From the NCBI RefSeq assembly GCF_900116235.1, contig NZ_FPAA01000002.1, positions 248,001-312,000 on the forward strand: a DNA stretch of 64,000 bases, written 5' to 3'. Shown here one piece after another: positions 26,106 to 35,399 of the stretch (positions are counted from its first letter, which is position 1; every line of letters starts with the position of its first letter). This DNA is from Marininema halotolerans. GTDB taxonomy: Bacteria > Bacillota > Bacilli > Thermoactinomycetales > DSM-45169. The notes under the pieces are model-generated. The model made no database searches. It had not been told where the DNA came from and worked only from the letters and a program-made list of their open reading frames with translations. The position numbers and the translations under genes were made by a program.

Positions 26106-26819
26106 TTACTTCGCCGCTCGGCTTTTAAACCATACACGTTGGATCATTCGAGATAGGGCAGGTCGAGTGCGATCTCCCTTTTGTTGCGCTCGCATCGCGC
26201 GTTTAAAATGACTACGACCTCGGTTTCCTACATTGGATACCAATGTAAGCCGAACCATCGAGGTATCTGTTCCTTCTTCATGAAAACGTTGAAGCAGACG
26301 AACGACTAAATCATGAAAACCTTCATCCTCAAGCGGGTACCGAACGGCAATTTCCAAGTGAAGAAGTGCTTGGCGTACACGCTTCGTCCGACTGTATACA
26401 TCCGCGAGTAAGACATGAGCAAAACCATCCTGCGGCTGAATGGCTAAACAATTCAACAGTTGATTTTCCACTTGATTCGGAATGCGATCTGCTAAGCGCA
26501 AAAACTGCCCAAATTCACGATAAGCCACTTGTCGATCTGGATAATTCTCAAACATCTTAAAATAGGCTGCCTGAATCCCTTCATGCTTCCCTAATAGCTC
26601 TTGAATACGAACATTTAATACCAAACCCTCACGATGAGAAGGTTCGATCATTAACAATTCCTCAACAGCAGCTGCCGCCTCAATATATTGGTTATTGGCA
26701 ACAAAATCGTTTGCTAATTCATAACATTCCGACACTCTGGAATTCATCATACTTTCTGCTTCCATGTGTAACATTTCTTGTTCATCCGAAGGATTTACTA
26801 CTGTCTCTACACCGTTCAT
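26106..26819 (-). CDS. Tetratricopeptide repeat protein
   Basis: 237 residues from ATG 26819 (MNGVETVVNPSDEQ), with GGAGGAGG 7 bases upstream. Several TPR-like helix pairs are visible: CYELANDFVANNQYIEAAAAVEEL, EGLVLNVRIQELLGKHEGIQAAY and GFAHVLLADVYSRTKRVRQALLHLE. The C-terminal ~35 residues are strongly basic. TPR proteins mediate protein contacts; no partner is evident from the neighbours. Confidence 0.78.
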   Translation of the reverse strand: MNGVETVVNPSDEQEMLHMEAESMMNSRVSECYELANDFVANNQYIEAAAAVEELLMIEPSHREGLVLNVRIQELLGKHEGIQAAYFKMFENYPDRQVAYREFGQFLRLADRIPNQVENQLLNCLAIQPQDGFAHVLLADVYSRTKRVRQALLHLEIAVRYPLEDEGFHDLVVRLLQRFHEEGTDTSMVRLTLVSNVGNRGRSHFKRAMRAQQKGDRTRPALSRMIQRVWFKSRAAK

Positions 26820-26941
26820 ATCGATTCCTCCTCCTCTTTCTTCCTGCTGATGCATGAAGATCATTGAGGTACCGACCCATCAACGATTCGATTTTATCCT
26901 ATTCGACATATTTTGTCACGTTTTTTCGACAAGAACTTCAC

Positions 26942-26974
26942 AAAAAAAAGAGCAGGTTTTTTGCTCTTTTTTTT
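26942..26974 (-). terminator. Bidirectional Rho-independent terminator
   Basis: AAAAAAAAGAGCA, a short loop and TGCTCTTTTTTTT; U-runs on both strands. It ends the ypuI-like gene. Confidence 0.88.
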
Positions 26975-27013
26975 GTGCTGATTTTCTGTTTATTCAAGGA
27001 TAATCTTTTATTA

Positions 27014-27529
27014 TCAAGAGCTGCCTATACGCTTGGTTTGCATGCGAATTCGTGTAATATAATCGGTCTCATAATACTCTAATTCATCACGTAGCACTTC
27101 AAATAGCTTGGATAATTGAAAGGTAATCGTTTTTAAGGATTGTGGAGGTTCTTCACGAAATTGGATCGCATCATGATTGGTGTATGAATAACGTCCATCC
27201 TCTTCGTACACCTCATTTTTGGGATAATAGAAATTGTAAATACATGTGTGAACCACTTCATTGAGTACCTTTTCCGCAAAATCCTCATTAAATTTAGCCC
27301 TTCGCAAGACTAGACTCACTTTTTCATATCCCTGCTCACAGGTTACGGACAACCGTCGTAAATCAGAAAGATATTCTTTTAGAAATCGTTCTTGAGATTT
27401 TCCTTGTTCACTTTCTTCCATCAACTTTGGTAAATGAACATAATCAAGGAAATCTTCCAACATCCGACTTGCCTCGGACAGCTTATCCCGGGTCAGTTTG
27501 CAAAGATCTTTCGTCTGCTCTTGAGGCAT
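27014..27529 (-). CDS. ypuI: YpuI-like protein (DUF3907)
   Basis: 171 residues from ATG 27529 (MPQEQTKDLCKLT). The gene is predicted to be soluble and mostly helical; NFYYPKNEVYEEDGRYSYTNHDAIQF and a helical end (SKLFEVLRDELEYYETDYITRIR) match my memory of Bacillus YpuI. Function is unknown. The upstream AAGGGGG is 12 bases away, so a TTG three codons earlier is an alternative start. The longer reading (from 27589) lacks a binding site. Confidence 0.68.
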   Translation of the reverse strand: MPQEQTKDLCKLTRDKLSEASRMLEDFLDYVHLPKLMEESEQGKSQERFLKEYLSDLRRLSVTCEQGYEKVSLVLRRAKFNEDFAEKVLNEVVHTCIYNFYYPKNEVYEEDGRYSYTNHDAIQFREEPPQSLKTITFQLSKLFEVLRDELEYYETDYITRIRMQTKRIGSS

Positions 27530-27646
27530 AACCTTCAAGTACCCCCTTGAATTACAACCTAGCTCCAAAATCCAATGCCAGTATAGCATGATTCAGGAAA
27601 AAGCGTCGATACTAGCCAAGCAATTTTTGTGGGGATTTTTAAACAG

Positions 27647-27681
27647 CAATCGCCCCTATCGTGTATTACGATAGAGGCGAT
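27647..27681 (-). terminator. Inverted repeat, probable terminator
   Basis: AATCGCC-CTATCGT / ACGATAG-GGCGATT with a 5-base loop and a single internal mismatch. It lies just past the stop of the 27692-27874 gene; the T-run is weak. Confidence 0.6.
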
Positions 27682-27691
27682 TCTTTATCCT

Positions 27692-27874
27692 TTAATGATA
27701 AGGGGGACAATGATGATGCTCAATCGCCTGAACAATAATCTCACTCACATCTTCACGATTGATCGCCTGGATATTGGAAACAATCACCTCAGAATCTAAC
27801 TCAACGTCTCGTAGCAATTCATACAGTTCGGGAGAGACGGTCAGGATCAAGGTGGAGAGTTTCATCGTTTCCAC
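27692..27874 (-). CDS. Small hypothetical protein
   Basis: 60 residues from GTG 27874, which lies 8 bases after AAGGGG; other in-frame starts (27883, 27880, 27865) have poorer spacing. It is acidic, with a short amphipathic pattern (STLILTVSPELYELLRDVELDSEVIVSNIQ) and a His-rich end (EHHHCPPYH) that might bind a metal. I do not recognise it. Confidence 0.55.
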   Translation of the reverse strand: METMKLSTLILTVSPELYELLRDVELDSEVIVSNIQAINREDVSEIIVQAIEHHHCPPYH

Positions 27875-27998
27875 TGCCATCACCCCTTATGAAAAAGATA
27901 GGTACTTGGCTACTTCTTATGGTCCTTGTATCATATATTATGTTTCCACCATTACCCAAATTGTCAACCCGAATCACCCAAATAAAAAAAGGGCTCTT

Positions 27999-28427
27999 CT
28001 ATTGCCTACCTCCTCGAAGAAGGATCGCATGGTCCACCTTAATACACCGATCCATAATCACATTCAAGCCCGCTTCTTTTGCAAGGGCTGCCGCTTCTTC
28101 ATTAATAATTCCCTGTTGTAACCAGAGTGTTTTGGCACCTGCTTCCACGGCATCTTGGGCAACTGGATAACAATGCTCACTGCGCCGAAATACATCGACG
28201 ATATCAATGGGTTCTGGAATTTCCTTAACCGATGCGTAAGGCTTTTCCCCTAAGACCGGCTCACTTAACGTGGGATTGACGGGGAAAATACGATAACCTA
28301 CCGCTTGAAGAGCTTTCGCAATCATATGGCTAGTTCGTTCAGGATTGGCTGACAATCCAACTACGGCAATATTTTTCGCCTCACTTAAAAGTTGGCGGAT
28401 TTGTTCATCTCCTGGATTTTCAATCAT
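27999..28427 (-). CDS. CoA-binding domain protein (YneT/YccU-like)
   Basis: 142 residues forming a single Rossmann-like CoA-binding domain: NIAVVGLSANPERTSHMIAKALQ, then YRIFPVNPTLSEPVLGEKPYASVKEI and KTLWLQQGIINEEAA. Start ATG 28427 has GGAG 9 bases upstream; the in-frame GTG three codons earlier overlaps the binding site. Members bind CoA or acyl-CoA; the cellular role is not established. It is separated from Spo0M by about 40 bases and could be co-transcribed. Confidence 0.85.
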   Translation of the reverse strand: MIENPGDEQIRQLLSEAKNIAVVGLSANPERTSHMIAKALQAVGYRIFPVNPTLSEPVLGEKPYASVKEIPEPIDIVDVFRRSEHCYPVAQDAVEAGAKTLWLQQGIINEEAAALAKEAGLNVIMDRCIKVDHAILLRGGRQ

Positions 28428-28469
28428 GGAATGCACTCCTTCCTGATACTTTACGTGATTATGCCCTTG

Positions 28470-29162
28470 TTATATTATTTCCTTCACTCTGGCAATCAAA
28501 CGATGAAAAAGGCTTACCCCCGTATCCTTCATATCATCCTCAGTAACCGCAACGGGAATACGGGTCTCTAGTTCATTTCTCAGTTCTCTTCTGATCAGCT
28601 CCATTGTAAAAAAACCGTTACCAAGCACTTTTAATTCGAGTTGCCGAATAGAGGCTTTCCAAGAAGCTGGCGGAGAATAATCGAAAACTTGAACAAATTT
28701 CCCATGTTCCTTAACCATTTTATCCCCACAGTATATCGGCTCAAATCCTCCACTTTTTAACAAGCGGAACATCAGTTTTAATTCGGGTGAGGGGAGAATT
28801 CGAATACGATCTTGATCGCTTGGGTCAATTGCCATATCAATATCCGCCCCTGTTCGAAGAACCCATTCAGAACGGGAAGTCGTAATTGGTATGTACGAAG
28901 GCAATGGATGTTCAAAGGGGATACGCTTTTCTTCGCCTGGCGCTATCATAAACCCCCCTTCCAATGAAAAGCGATCAATCATCTCCCCAGTCGTTGCTGC
29001 TAGATAAAGATACATTCGTTCAATATGTTGAATGGATTTACCGCCACGAACCAATATGTATCCACGTAAAATTTCTCCTTGAATGTATTCTGCCTTTTCT
29101 AAGCGTGCGTCCACTGTCGTTGCACCTATCCCTATTCGAACCAACACATTTCCAAAATCCAT
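28470..29162 (-). CDS. spo0M: Sporulation-control protein Spo0M
   Basis: 230 residues, slightly shorter than the B. subtilis protein (258 as remembered). Arrestin-like beta domain: EYIQGEILRGYILVRGGKSIQHIE, then IAPGEEKRIPFEHPLPSYIPITT and WVLRTGADIDMAIDPSDQD, which are Spo0M hallmarks. Spo0M influences entry into sporulation and cell-surface organisation. The start is ATG 29162 with AGGTG nearby. Confidence 0.9.
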   Translation of the reverse strand: MDFGNVLVRIGIGATTVDARLEKAEYIQGEILRGYILVRGGKSIQHIERMYLYLAATTGEMIDRFSLEGGFMIAPGEEKRIPFEHPLPSYIPITTSRSEWVLRTGADIDMAIDPSDQDRIRILPSPELKLMFRLLKSGGFEPIYCGDKMVKEHGKFVQVFDYSPPASWKASIRQLELKVLGNGFFTMELIRRELRNELETRIPVAVTEDDMKDTGVSLFHRLIARVKEII

Positions 29163-29221
29163 TCATTCACCTCTTCTCTATCCTCCTTTTTATTAAAATG
29201 GATCTCTTTTCTACACGCAAC

Positions 29222-29252
29222 AAAAACCTGCGTCAAAGGATCGCAGGTTTTT
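29222..29252 (-). terminator. Rho-independent terminator
   Basis: AAAAACCTGCG / CGCAGGTTTTT with a 9-base loop; ends the yerD-like gene on the minus strand. Confidence 0.85.
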
Positions 29253-29278
29253 AAAAAAACGCTAGCAATTGATTTCAA

Positions 29279-30847
29279 TTACTCTTGAGTCGGAAATACC
29301 CGATCTCTTCGATCTTTATAAACTACATGGGAATGATCAAAGTCCACAGGGGAAGTGAGCCCTGCAGATGCCGCTACCCGAAACAAGCCTTTTCGAAGGG
29401 ACATCACATAGTTCGCGACACGATATTGTTTTTCCTCAACGACTAACGCTCGTTGTAACTTCGGATCCGTTGTCGCTACCCCCACTGGACATCGGTTGGT
29501 ATGACAACGAAGCGCTTGTATACAACCCACACTAAACATCAATCCACGAGCAACATGAATTAAATCCGCACCTAAACCTAAGGCCACAGCCATCGTATCA
29601 GGAGTAATCAGCTTCCCAGATGCAATAATCTTTACTCGATCACGCACACCATACTCCCGTAACGCCTGATCCGTCAGCATCAGTGCAGAACGCAAAGGAA
29701 GGCCGACACCGTCCGCTAAATCTTGATAAGACGCACCGGTTCCTCCTTCTCCACCATCGACTGTAATAAAATCGGGTCCTTCCCCGGATTCTTTCATGGC
29801 CTGTGCCAAGGACGCTACATTCTCTCGATTCCCAACGACAATTTTCATGCCGACTGGCTTACCTGACACTTCTCTCACTTTTTTAATAAAGGCAAACAGG
29901 GATGGGAGGTCATCAAATTGTCTAAAGCGATTGGGACTGTCGATATCCTTTCCTACCTCTACCCCACGTATTTCCGCAATAGAAGGGGTAACTTTTTCAC
30001 CATCCACATGCCCACCACGAATTTTGGCCCCTTGACCCAGCTTTAATTCAAAGGCACGTACTTGCTCAATTTCACTTTTCTTTTTTAATTCGCCCCAATC
30101 AAACTCTCCATTTTTATCCCTTACACCAAATAACCCTGGGCCAATTTGCATGAGGATATCCACATCACTCTGTAAGTGATACTTCGTTAATCCCCCTTCC
30201 CCTGTGTTCATCCAAGTTCCTTTTGCCAACCCTAGCCCTTTGGATAAAGCCGTAATCGCTTTTTCACCCAGGGCTCCATAACTCATGGCTGACATCCCAA
30301 CCAGCCCTTTAATTCGCCAGGGTTGAACACATGCGTTTCCCACGACAATTGCATCTTCATCCGGCAACAACCACGGGTCTTGTTTGACAGATTGACGATG
30401 TTCCTTCCGATAAAACAGCCCATCATCTTCAATATGATAGATGGATGTCGTCACGGGAGATTGTTCACGATCTACTCGCTGTTCCTCCATTTGACGGGGA
30501 AACATCGAGTTGACCACATACCAATCCCCCTCTTCAAAATTTTTCACCGAACCAAAACCAATTTTATCCGTCAGGTACTTCCCTCGTTTGACGATGGTCT
30601 CATACTGATGTCGGGAGAAGGGCTTCCCTTCAGTATCATTTTGAAAAAGGTATTGCCGTAATTCCGGCCCAATCTTTTCAAGAATGTATCGTGCCTTTCC
30701 TAATAAAGGGTAATTACGAAGAATTGAATGTTCTTGTTGGTTGCGATCGACGATAATGACCCAGATCACTAACACTAACGGTGTCAGTACAACCAGGATC
30801 AATAATATATCTAACCCCATCGTAGTAGCGCTCCAGGTGTCCTTCAC
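29279..30847 (-). CDS. yerD: FMN-binding glutamate synthase-family protein (YerD-like)
   Basis: 522 residues. An N-terminal membrane helix (LDILLILVVLTPLVLVIWVII) anchors a cytoplasmic GltB central-type domain with GMSAMSYGALG, TGEGGLTKYH, TVDGGEGGTG and an iron-sulfur motif CIQALRCHTNRCPVGV. It resembles glutamate synthase large-subunit domains but lacks the glutaminase part. Substrate is unproven. The start is GTG 30847 with AAGGAG upstream. It lies 60 bases after namA, another flavin enzyme. Confidence 0.88.
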   Translation of the reverse strand: MKDTWSATTMGLDILLILVVLTPLVLVIWVIIVDRNQQEHSILRNYPLLGKARYILEKIGPELRQYLFQNDTEGKPFSRHQYETIVKRGKYLTDKIGFGSVKNFEEGDWYVVNSMFPRQMEEQRVDREQSPVTTSIYHIEDDGLFYRKEHRQSVKQDPWLLPDEDAIVVGNACVQPWRIKGLVGMSAMSYGALGEKAITALSKGLGLAKGTWMNTGEGGLTKYHLQSDVDILMQIGPGLFGVRDKNGEFDWGELKKKSEIEQVRAFELKLGQGAKIRGGHVDGEKVTPSIAEIRGVEVGKDIDSPNRFRQFDDLPSLFAFIKKVREVSGKPVGMKIVVGNRENVASLAQAMKESGEGPDFITVDGGEGGTGASYQDLADGVGLPLRSALMLTDQALREYGVRDRVKIIASGKLITPDTMAVALGLGADLIHVARGLMFSVGCIQALRCHTNRCPVGVATTDPKLQRALVVEEKQYRVANYVMSLRKGLFRVAASAGLTSPVDFDHSHVVYKDRRDRVFPTQE

Positions 30848-30906
30848 AGGTTTCTCTCCTTTTCAAATCAATGGATTGTTAGGGATTCCGTCCCCTTCTT
30901 ATTCAA

Positions 30907-31929
30907 TCAAAACGCTCGCTCATATTGGTGCGGTAGAATGGGACCTTTCCCTAAAGTGATTGCCGCTTCATTCGCCCAATATGGGTTCCGTAGCATGCCT
31001 CGCCCAATCGCTACGATATCAGCGAGTTCATTTTGAATGACCATATCGGCTACTCGTGGATCATCCAGATGACCCACGGCGATAACTGGGACATCGACTG
31101 CCATACGAACAGCATCCGCAAAGGGAACTTGATAACCCGTCGATGACACTTGCACAGGTGAAGGTCCACCTGGTGCTTCACCACCCGAACTGAGGTCAAA
31201 CATATCCACACCCATTTCCCTAAAGAGGCGAACCCGCTCGATCGTATCGTCGAGTTGATAACCCCCTGCTACATATTCCACTGCAGATAAACGCATTAAT
31301 AACGGCATCTCTTCAGGAATACAGGCACGTACTTTACGAATAACCTCACTTACAAAGCGATTGGGATCCCCGTACGCATCGTTCCGATGATTAGACAATC
31401 GGGAGATAAATTGATGAATTAAATAGCCATGAGCTCCATGTAATTCAATCGTATCTGCACCGGCTTGTACCGCCCTTTCAGCTGCTTTTCCAAAGTCCTG
31501 TATTAACGCCTGAATCTCATCCTCCCTCATCTCATGAGGGACTCGGTAGCGATCACTAAAAGGAATCGCCGACGGTGCCACCGGAGATAAACTTTCCGAT
31601 TCTGCCTTTCTACCCGCATGAGCAAGCTGAATGCCAACCTTTGCATCAAACCCTTGGCACGCTTGAATAATACGCTGAAAAGCAGGAATTTGCTCATCAC
31701 TCCATAATCCTAGATCCCGGTCCGTAATTCGGCCATCGGGATGAATATCCGTCATTTCCATCATAATCAGCCCTGTTCCACCAATGGCCCGGGAGACATA
31801 GTGAACATAATGCCACTCTTCAGGTTTCCCATCCCGTGCTTCCACACTATACTGACACATTGGGGACATCATCAAGCGATTTTTAATCGTCATTCCCTTT
31901 ACTTTCAACGGACTAAACAATCCTGGCAT
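30907..31929 (-). CDS. namA: NADPH dehydrogenase NamA (YqjM, old yellow enzyme family)
   Basis: 340 residues from ATG 31929 (MPGLFSPLKVKGM), with AGAGGTGAG 6 bases upstream; the longer reading lacks a site. TIM-barrel flavoprotein with NRLMMSPMCQYS (the redox-tuning Cys of YqjM), LAHAGRKAE, HGAHGYLIHQFISRLSN with the His-X-X-His substrate pair, and AIGRGMLRNPYW for phosphate binding. It reduces activated C=C bonds of enones and nitro compounds in the cytoplasm, probably for detoxification. Confidence 0.94.
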   Translation of the reverse strand: MPGLFSPLKVKGMTIKNRLMMSPMCQYSVEARDGKPEEWHYVHYVSRAIGGTGLIMMEMTDIHPDGRITDRDLGLWSDEQIPAFQRIIQACQGFDAKVGIQLAHAGRKAESESLSPVAPSAIPFSDRYRVPHEMREDEIQALIQDFGKAAERAVQAGADTIELHGAHGYLIHQFISRLSNHRNDAYGDPNRFVSEVIRKVRACIPEEMPLLMRLSAVEYVAGGYQLDDTIERVRLFREMGVDMFDLSSGGEAPGGPSPVQVSSTGYQVPFADAVRMAVDVPVIAVGHLDDPRVADMVIQNELADIVAIGRGMLRNPYWANEAAITLGKGPILPHQYERAF

Positions 31930-32021
31930 CTGTGTCTCACCTCTACGCAAACAATCTCTCACCCCATACTTATTCCATAAACCACCTGTGCACAAACCTC
32001 TCTTATTGTTCCCTAATCATC

Positions 32022-32044
32022 AAAAAATCCCCTATGAAGGGGAT
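32022..32044 (-). terminator. Rho-independent terminator
   Basis: ATCCCCT / AGGGGAT with a 4-base loop followed by TTTTTT on the minus strand; downstream of the amidase gene. Confidence 0.82.
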
Positions 32045-32138
32045 CGAGGCTGTCGACAAACCCACAAGACTACATAACCAAAACGACGATAACAGGGGTT
32101 ATCCACACACTTGATCCTCTAACCAGGGGAGATTTCAT

Positions 32139-33221
32139 TCATTCCTTTACCAGTTTCATGTACTGATCCCAATCCCATTTCGAACCTGGATCCGTATGGG
32201 TTGTTCCAGGAACTTCACTATGGGCAATGATATGTTTTCGATCCATTGGAATCTTATACTTTTCACATAGCCATCGTGTCAGCTTTGCAGAAGAACGGTA
32301 CATTTTATCCGTGTACCAACCCGACTTCTCAACGTACCCTTCATGTTCAATGCCAATACTGTGGGTATTATAATCCCTTGCATGCCAAGCAATGCTGCGA
32401 TTGTGAACCATTTGTGTGACTTCACCGTCTTTCGAACGAAGGACAAAATGAGCACTTACTTTTGATTTAGGATTTTGAAACCAGTTAATCGCCGATGAAT
32501 AAGAGCCTTGTGTCGTATGAATGACGATATATTTAATATCTTCAGAACCGCGGTTGGCTGCGGTAAAATTCCCATCCGCTACAGGTTCCCACTCGGCTGA
32601 TTCATAGTCAGGTTTACCTGCTGTCGTTTCGATATGTGCCAAACTTCCTCGGTGGGGTTTCACTGTCTGCGAATGGATTGATAACTCCTCGCCATGTACT
32701 TTTTGCGATACGCCCTTTTGCAAGACATCATACACATCATCTGCAAACATCCGTGTCACCGAGGGATCCTTAAAACCGGCATAATCTGCTACCACTTCAT
32801 ACCATTCACCCAATGTTTGCGGACGTGGCTTGTTCGATTTCTTGGCAAAGGAGTCGATTACCGCCGCAGCTCCCCGGATATTTTCCGATGAATCTTTCTT
32901 TAACGTGTCTTGATTCACCCCAGTTAGACGAGAGGCTAAACGAAGGGTTCCTTGCTTATCATCCATGAGCTGCATGATGCCATAACCTTTCATTTGACTC
33001 GCTTTTCCATCATTCTGTTCCCAATGTGTCTCTACATATCCGATCGCCATCAAAAGGGACACAGGCACATCATATTCATCTGCTGCATTTTGAAAGGATT
33101 GATTCAGTCCTTTTTTCTCCATGGTCATCGGAAGACCCTTCGCAGCAAAAACCGCCGGGGTGACAATGGATAAAACGAATATTAATGCGACAACCATCCA
33201 GCCCATACGCGCTTTGTTCAA
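32139..33221 (-). CDS. Secreted cell-wall hydrolase: lysozyme-like domain plus N-acetylmuramoyl-L-alanine amidase
   Basis: 360 residues from TTG 33221, 7 bases after GGAGG. A signal peptide is clear (RMGWMVVALIFVLSIVTPAVFA). Residues ~30-170 resemble a lytic transglycosylase domain: YDVPVSLLMAIGYVETHWEQ with the catalytic-type Glu and YGIMQLMDD. The C-terminal half is an amidase_2 domain with zinc ligands in IHTTQGS, HSIGIEHEG and HSEVPGTTHTDPG. It should cleave peptidoglycan outside the membrane, possibly at two bond types; roles in spore germination, lysis or recycling are all possible. The pairing of the two domains is the unusual point. Confidence 0.85.
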   Translation of the reverse strand: MNKARMGWMVVALIFVLSIVTPAVFAAKGLPMTMEKKGLNQSFQNAADEYDVPVSLLMAIGYVETHWEQNDGKASQMKGYGIMQLMDDKQGTLRLASRLTGVNQDTLKKDSSENIRGAAAVIDSFAKKSNKPRPQTLGEWYEVVADYAGFKDPSVTRMFADDVYDVLQKGVSQKVHGEELSIHSQTVKPHRGSLAHIETTAGKPDYESAEWEPVADGNFTAANRGSEDIKYIVIHTTQGSYSSAINWFQNPKSKVSAHFVLRSKDGEVTQMVHNRSIAWHARDYNTHSIGIEHEGYVEKSGWYTDKMYRSSAKLTRWLCEKYKIPMDRKHIIAHSEVPGTTHTDPGSKWDWDQYMKLVKE

Positions 33222-33389
33222 ACCCACTTCCTCCCTTTCAATTTGTCTAAAGGTAAATAAAGGATAAATACTAATTTCAAAATCCTTTAATACCCTTTCG
33301 ATGGAATGAACCATATTCCTTCTTGAATTTTCTGTAAGTAAAGCATTAAATCACTCCAAATTAACATGATAAAACGGCTAATCGTATAC

Positions 33390-33425
33390 AAAAAACACCT
33401 TTTATGAAAAATCATAAGAGGTGTT
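33390..33425 (-). terminator. Rho-independent terminator
   Basis: AACACCTtttatga / tcataagAGGTGTT, then T-run on the minus strand; ends the VOC gene. Confidence 0.78.
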
Positions 33426-33463
33426 CGATTAGACCCATACGCTGGGTGTTCAATCACTGATCT

Positions 33464-34105
33464 TCAAATGGAATGTAGCGCGACCCCCACTGGATCTGCC
33501 ACCGAAACCGCCCCTGAGGAAAAAGTGATCGAGCGCAATTGAGTCACGGGTCCATTCACGATAGTAAGTGACCATCCGTCTTCCGATACCATTTGAATCT
33601 CTCCTGCCTTTGTATCGAGAGGGGTTACCCCAAGAAAAGTTGCCAGATCTCTGATCTTCTCTGTAACAGGGAGCATAAGTGTACAGGAATCGATTCGTGG
33701 TTCTTCTTCTAGCACAAATTCCCTTCGCTGCTGTAGTTCGATACGAAAGCGCCACGGAGTTTGAATAAAAGTGCGTCGCTCGCTCTCATCCACCTTCCAT
33801 TCCAGCTCATGGGCCCTCTGAACTAAGGACGAATAATCCCTATCATTGACTAAAAAACCAATGTGATCAAAACGATCCCTTGTTCCCATACCAAAGGTGA
33901 CATTTACCTGCCCTTTTCGCATCTCAATAATACGAAAATGGATACCCCGATCGCGAAAATCCTCCCAGGATAATGGCGGATTAAAGGTCTGTGGATCTCC
34001 ATCAACCAAGCCAATTCGAAGTGCTACAGTAAAGCCAATTGATTTATAAAATCTCTCCATTTTCTCCACGTTTTCTGTCCAATAATGATAATGAAATAAT
34101 TGCAT
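33464..34105 (-). CDS. VOC (glyoxalase/bleomycin resistance fold) family protein
   Basis: 213 residues with two VOC-type halves. The first is MQLFHYHYWTENVEKMERFYKSIGFTVALRIG and DRFDHIGFLVNDRDY. The second begins DSCTLMLPVTEKIRDLATFLGV. Possible metal ligands are the His in HYHYW/DHIGF and the Glu in EMRKG. Substrate is unknown. It is a single gene with its own terminator. The start is ATG 34105 after AGGGGA. Confidence 0.75.
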   Translation of the reverse strand: MQLFHYHYWTENVEKMERFYKSIGFTVALRIGLVDGDPQTFNPPLSWEDFRDRGIHFRIIEMRKGQVNVTFGMGTRDRFDHIGFLVNDRDYSSLVQRAHELEWKVDESERRTFIQTPWRFRIELQQRREFVLEEEPRIDSCTLMLPVTEKIRDLATFLGVTPLDTKAGEIQMVSEDGWSLTIVNGPVTQLRSITFSSGAVSVADPVGVALHSI

Positions 34106-34154
34106 ATCTAAATCATTCCCCTCACTCTATATTTTCTTTTCAGATTACCTGGAT

Positions 34155-34195
34155 AAAAAAAGAAAAACAACACATTCTAAAGCGAATGTGTTGCC
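34155..34195 (-). terminator. Rho-independent terminator
   Basis: CAACACATTC / GAATGTGTTG with a loop of 6, followed on the minus strand by TTTTTCTTTTTTT; ends the kinase-like gene. Confidence 0.87.
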
Positions 34196-34206
34196 TCCCA
34201 AATAAA

Positions 34207-34881
34207 TTACCGCTTACTTGGACTGAAAAATTGGAGAAAGGATCGACCAAACTCCACCAGTGAGAATTCTTCTCCAATCTGATCCAAATATGCCCCTTTT
34301 ACCCGTTCAATTAACCATACAGGAATCCGTCGTCCTTCTAAAAATGAATAGAATAGTTCATATCCCTGAACGAGATGATCCCAGCGCCCATCATCACCGG
34401 GTTGATTGTATTCGGATACGTCTAAAACCTTCGCATGTCCCTCTTGTAGAAGTACATTTTTCAAGTGCATATCCCGTGGATTAAGGCCTATCTCTTTTAT
34501 ATAGCGTCGTGCTTCAGCCACTTCTTCCAAAACCGTTTCGGGAATGGGAATTCCCTGGACTAAACAATCATATAAAGTAAGTCCTTCTTCATAACTCAGT
34601 ACTAATACACGATGATCCCGATCATAACAAGTAGGAAAAAATGAAGAACCTTGCAATCTTTGATATACTTCATACTCATCTTGGCAAGTATCAATCTCTT
34701 CCTCTACATATACTTTAAAAGCAATTGTAGGGAATGAGTGATGGCGGACAACAACTGCGTCTGTACCGATACCAATTACTTCTAGCTCTTCTGGAATAAA
34801 CGTAACCGAAACGGGTTGATTACCTGGTTTCGATGAAACCTCGACTTTTGCGATCAATGGTTTGATCGGTTCCCAATCCAT
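34207..34881 (-). CDS. Kinase-like protein (YrzF-type, protein-kinase fold)
   Basis: 224 residues. A reduced kinase fold is seen: glycine-loop region IGIGTDAVVVRH, the lysine in AFKVYVEEE, catalytic loop NPRDMHLKNVLL (in place of HRDxxxxN), and the DFG-like KVLDVSEYNQPGDD. Bacillus YrzF-type proteins show the same pattern. Substrate, and whether it is a protein or small-molecule kinase, are unknown. The start is ATG 34881 after GGGGG. Confidence 0.78.
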   Translation of the reverse strand: MDWEPIKPLIAKVEVSSKPGNQPVSVTFIPEELEVIGIGTDAVVVRHHSFPTIAFKVYVEEEIDTCQDEYEVYQRLQGSSFFPTCYDRDHRVLVLSYEEGLTLYDCLVQGIPIPETVLEEVAEARRYIKEIGLNPRDMHLKNVLLQEGHAKVLDVSEYNQPGDDGRWDHLVQGYELFYSFLEGRRIPVWLIERVKGAYLDQIGEEFSLVEFGRSFLQFFSPSKR

Positions 34882-35399
34882 TGGGTTCCCCCTTGTGCTA
34901 ACTCCACTTCTCTATATCGTCAAATATATTTCCACCATTAGAAAAAACCTTGCTCGAATGCCTTCACTATACTGAATGCGCATTTCTTTTGTCAATGAAA
35001 AGACTTGACCATCCCTTCCCATTATCATTATTCTTTCTCTCGTTTTTAAGGAATGCGTGCCTCTATTTTGCTAATCGCTCCCTTATGTAGACCATTTAGA
35101 TTTTAAATTGATGTCGCTTATCCCTCTAGCTTCTTATCACTGAACCTTTTTCACGGTAGTTATCGTTTCTCTATTAGGTAGATGTCAACGTTTTTTCCAT
35201 TCCATTTGGGCAATTTTTGAGTTACCCTAGGGAAAGCTTAATACTAAGTACCATGGATACCTGTCTGTTCTTTTATCTTCACAAACCTCACTTCTATCAT
35301 GCTTCCACGTGGATATGTAATCACACACAAATGCATCTTGCTCTTCTGAAAATGTTTTTTGCTCAAAATGAGATCGGGTGACATGGATAAAAGAAAGGG
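34882..35399. other. Intergenic region between divergent genes
   Basis: 518 bases, AT-rich, without a recognisable gene, repeat or terminator. It should hold the divergent promoters of the kinase-like gene and the lipoprotein gene. Confidence 0.5.

Noticed and set aside
27889-28170. Plus-strand frame starting MKKIGTWLLLMVLVSYIMF, resembling a signal peptide
   Set aside because: It has no ribosome binding site, and its rest is antisense to the well-supported CoA-binding protein gene.
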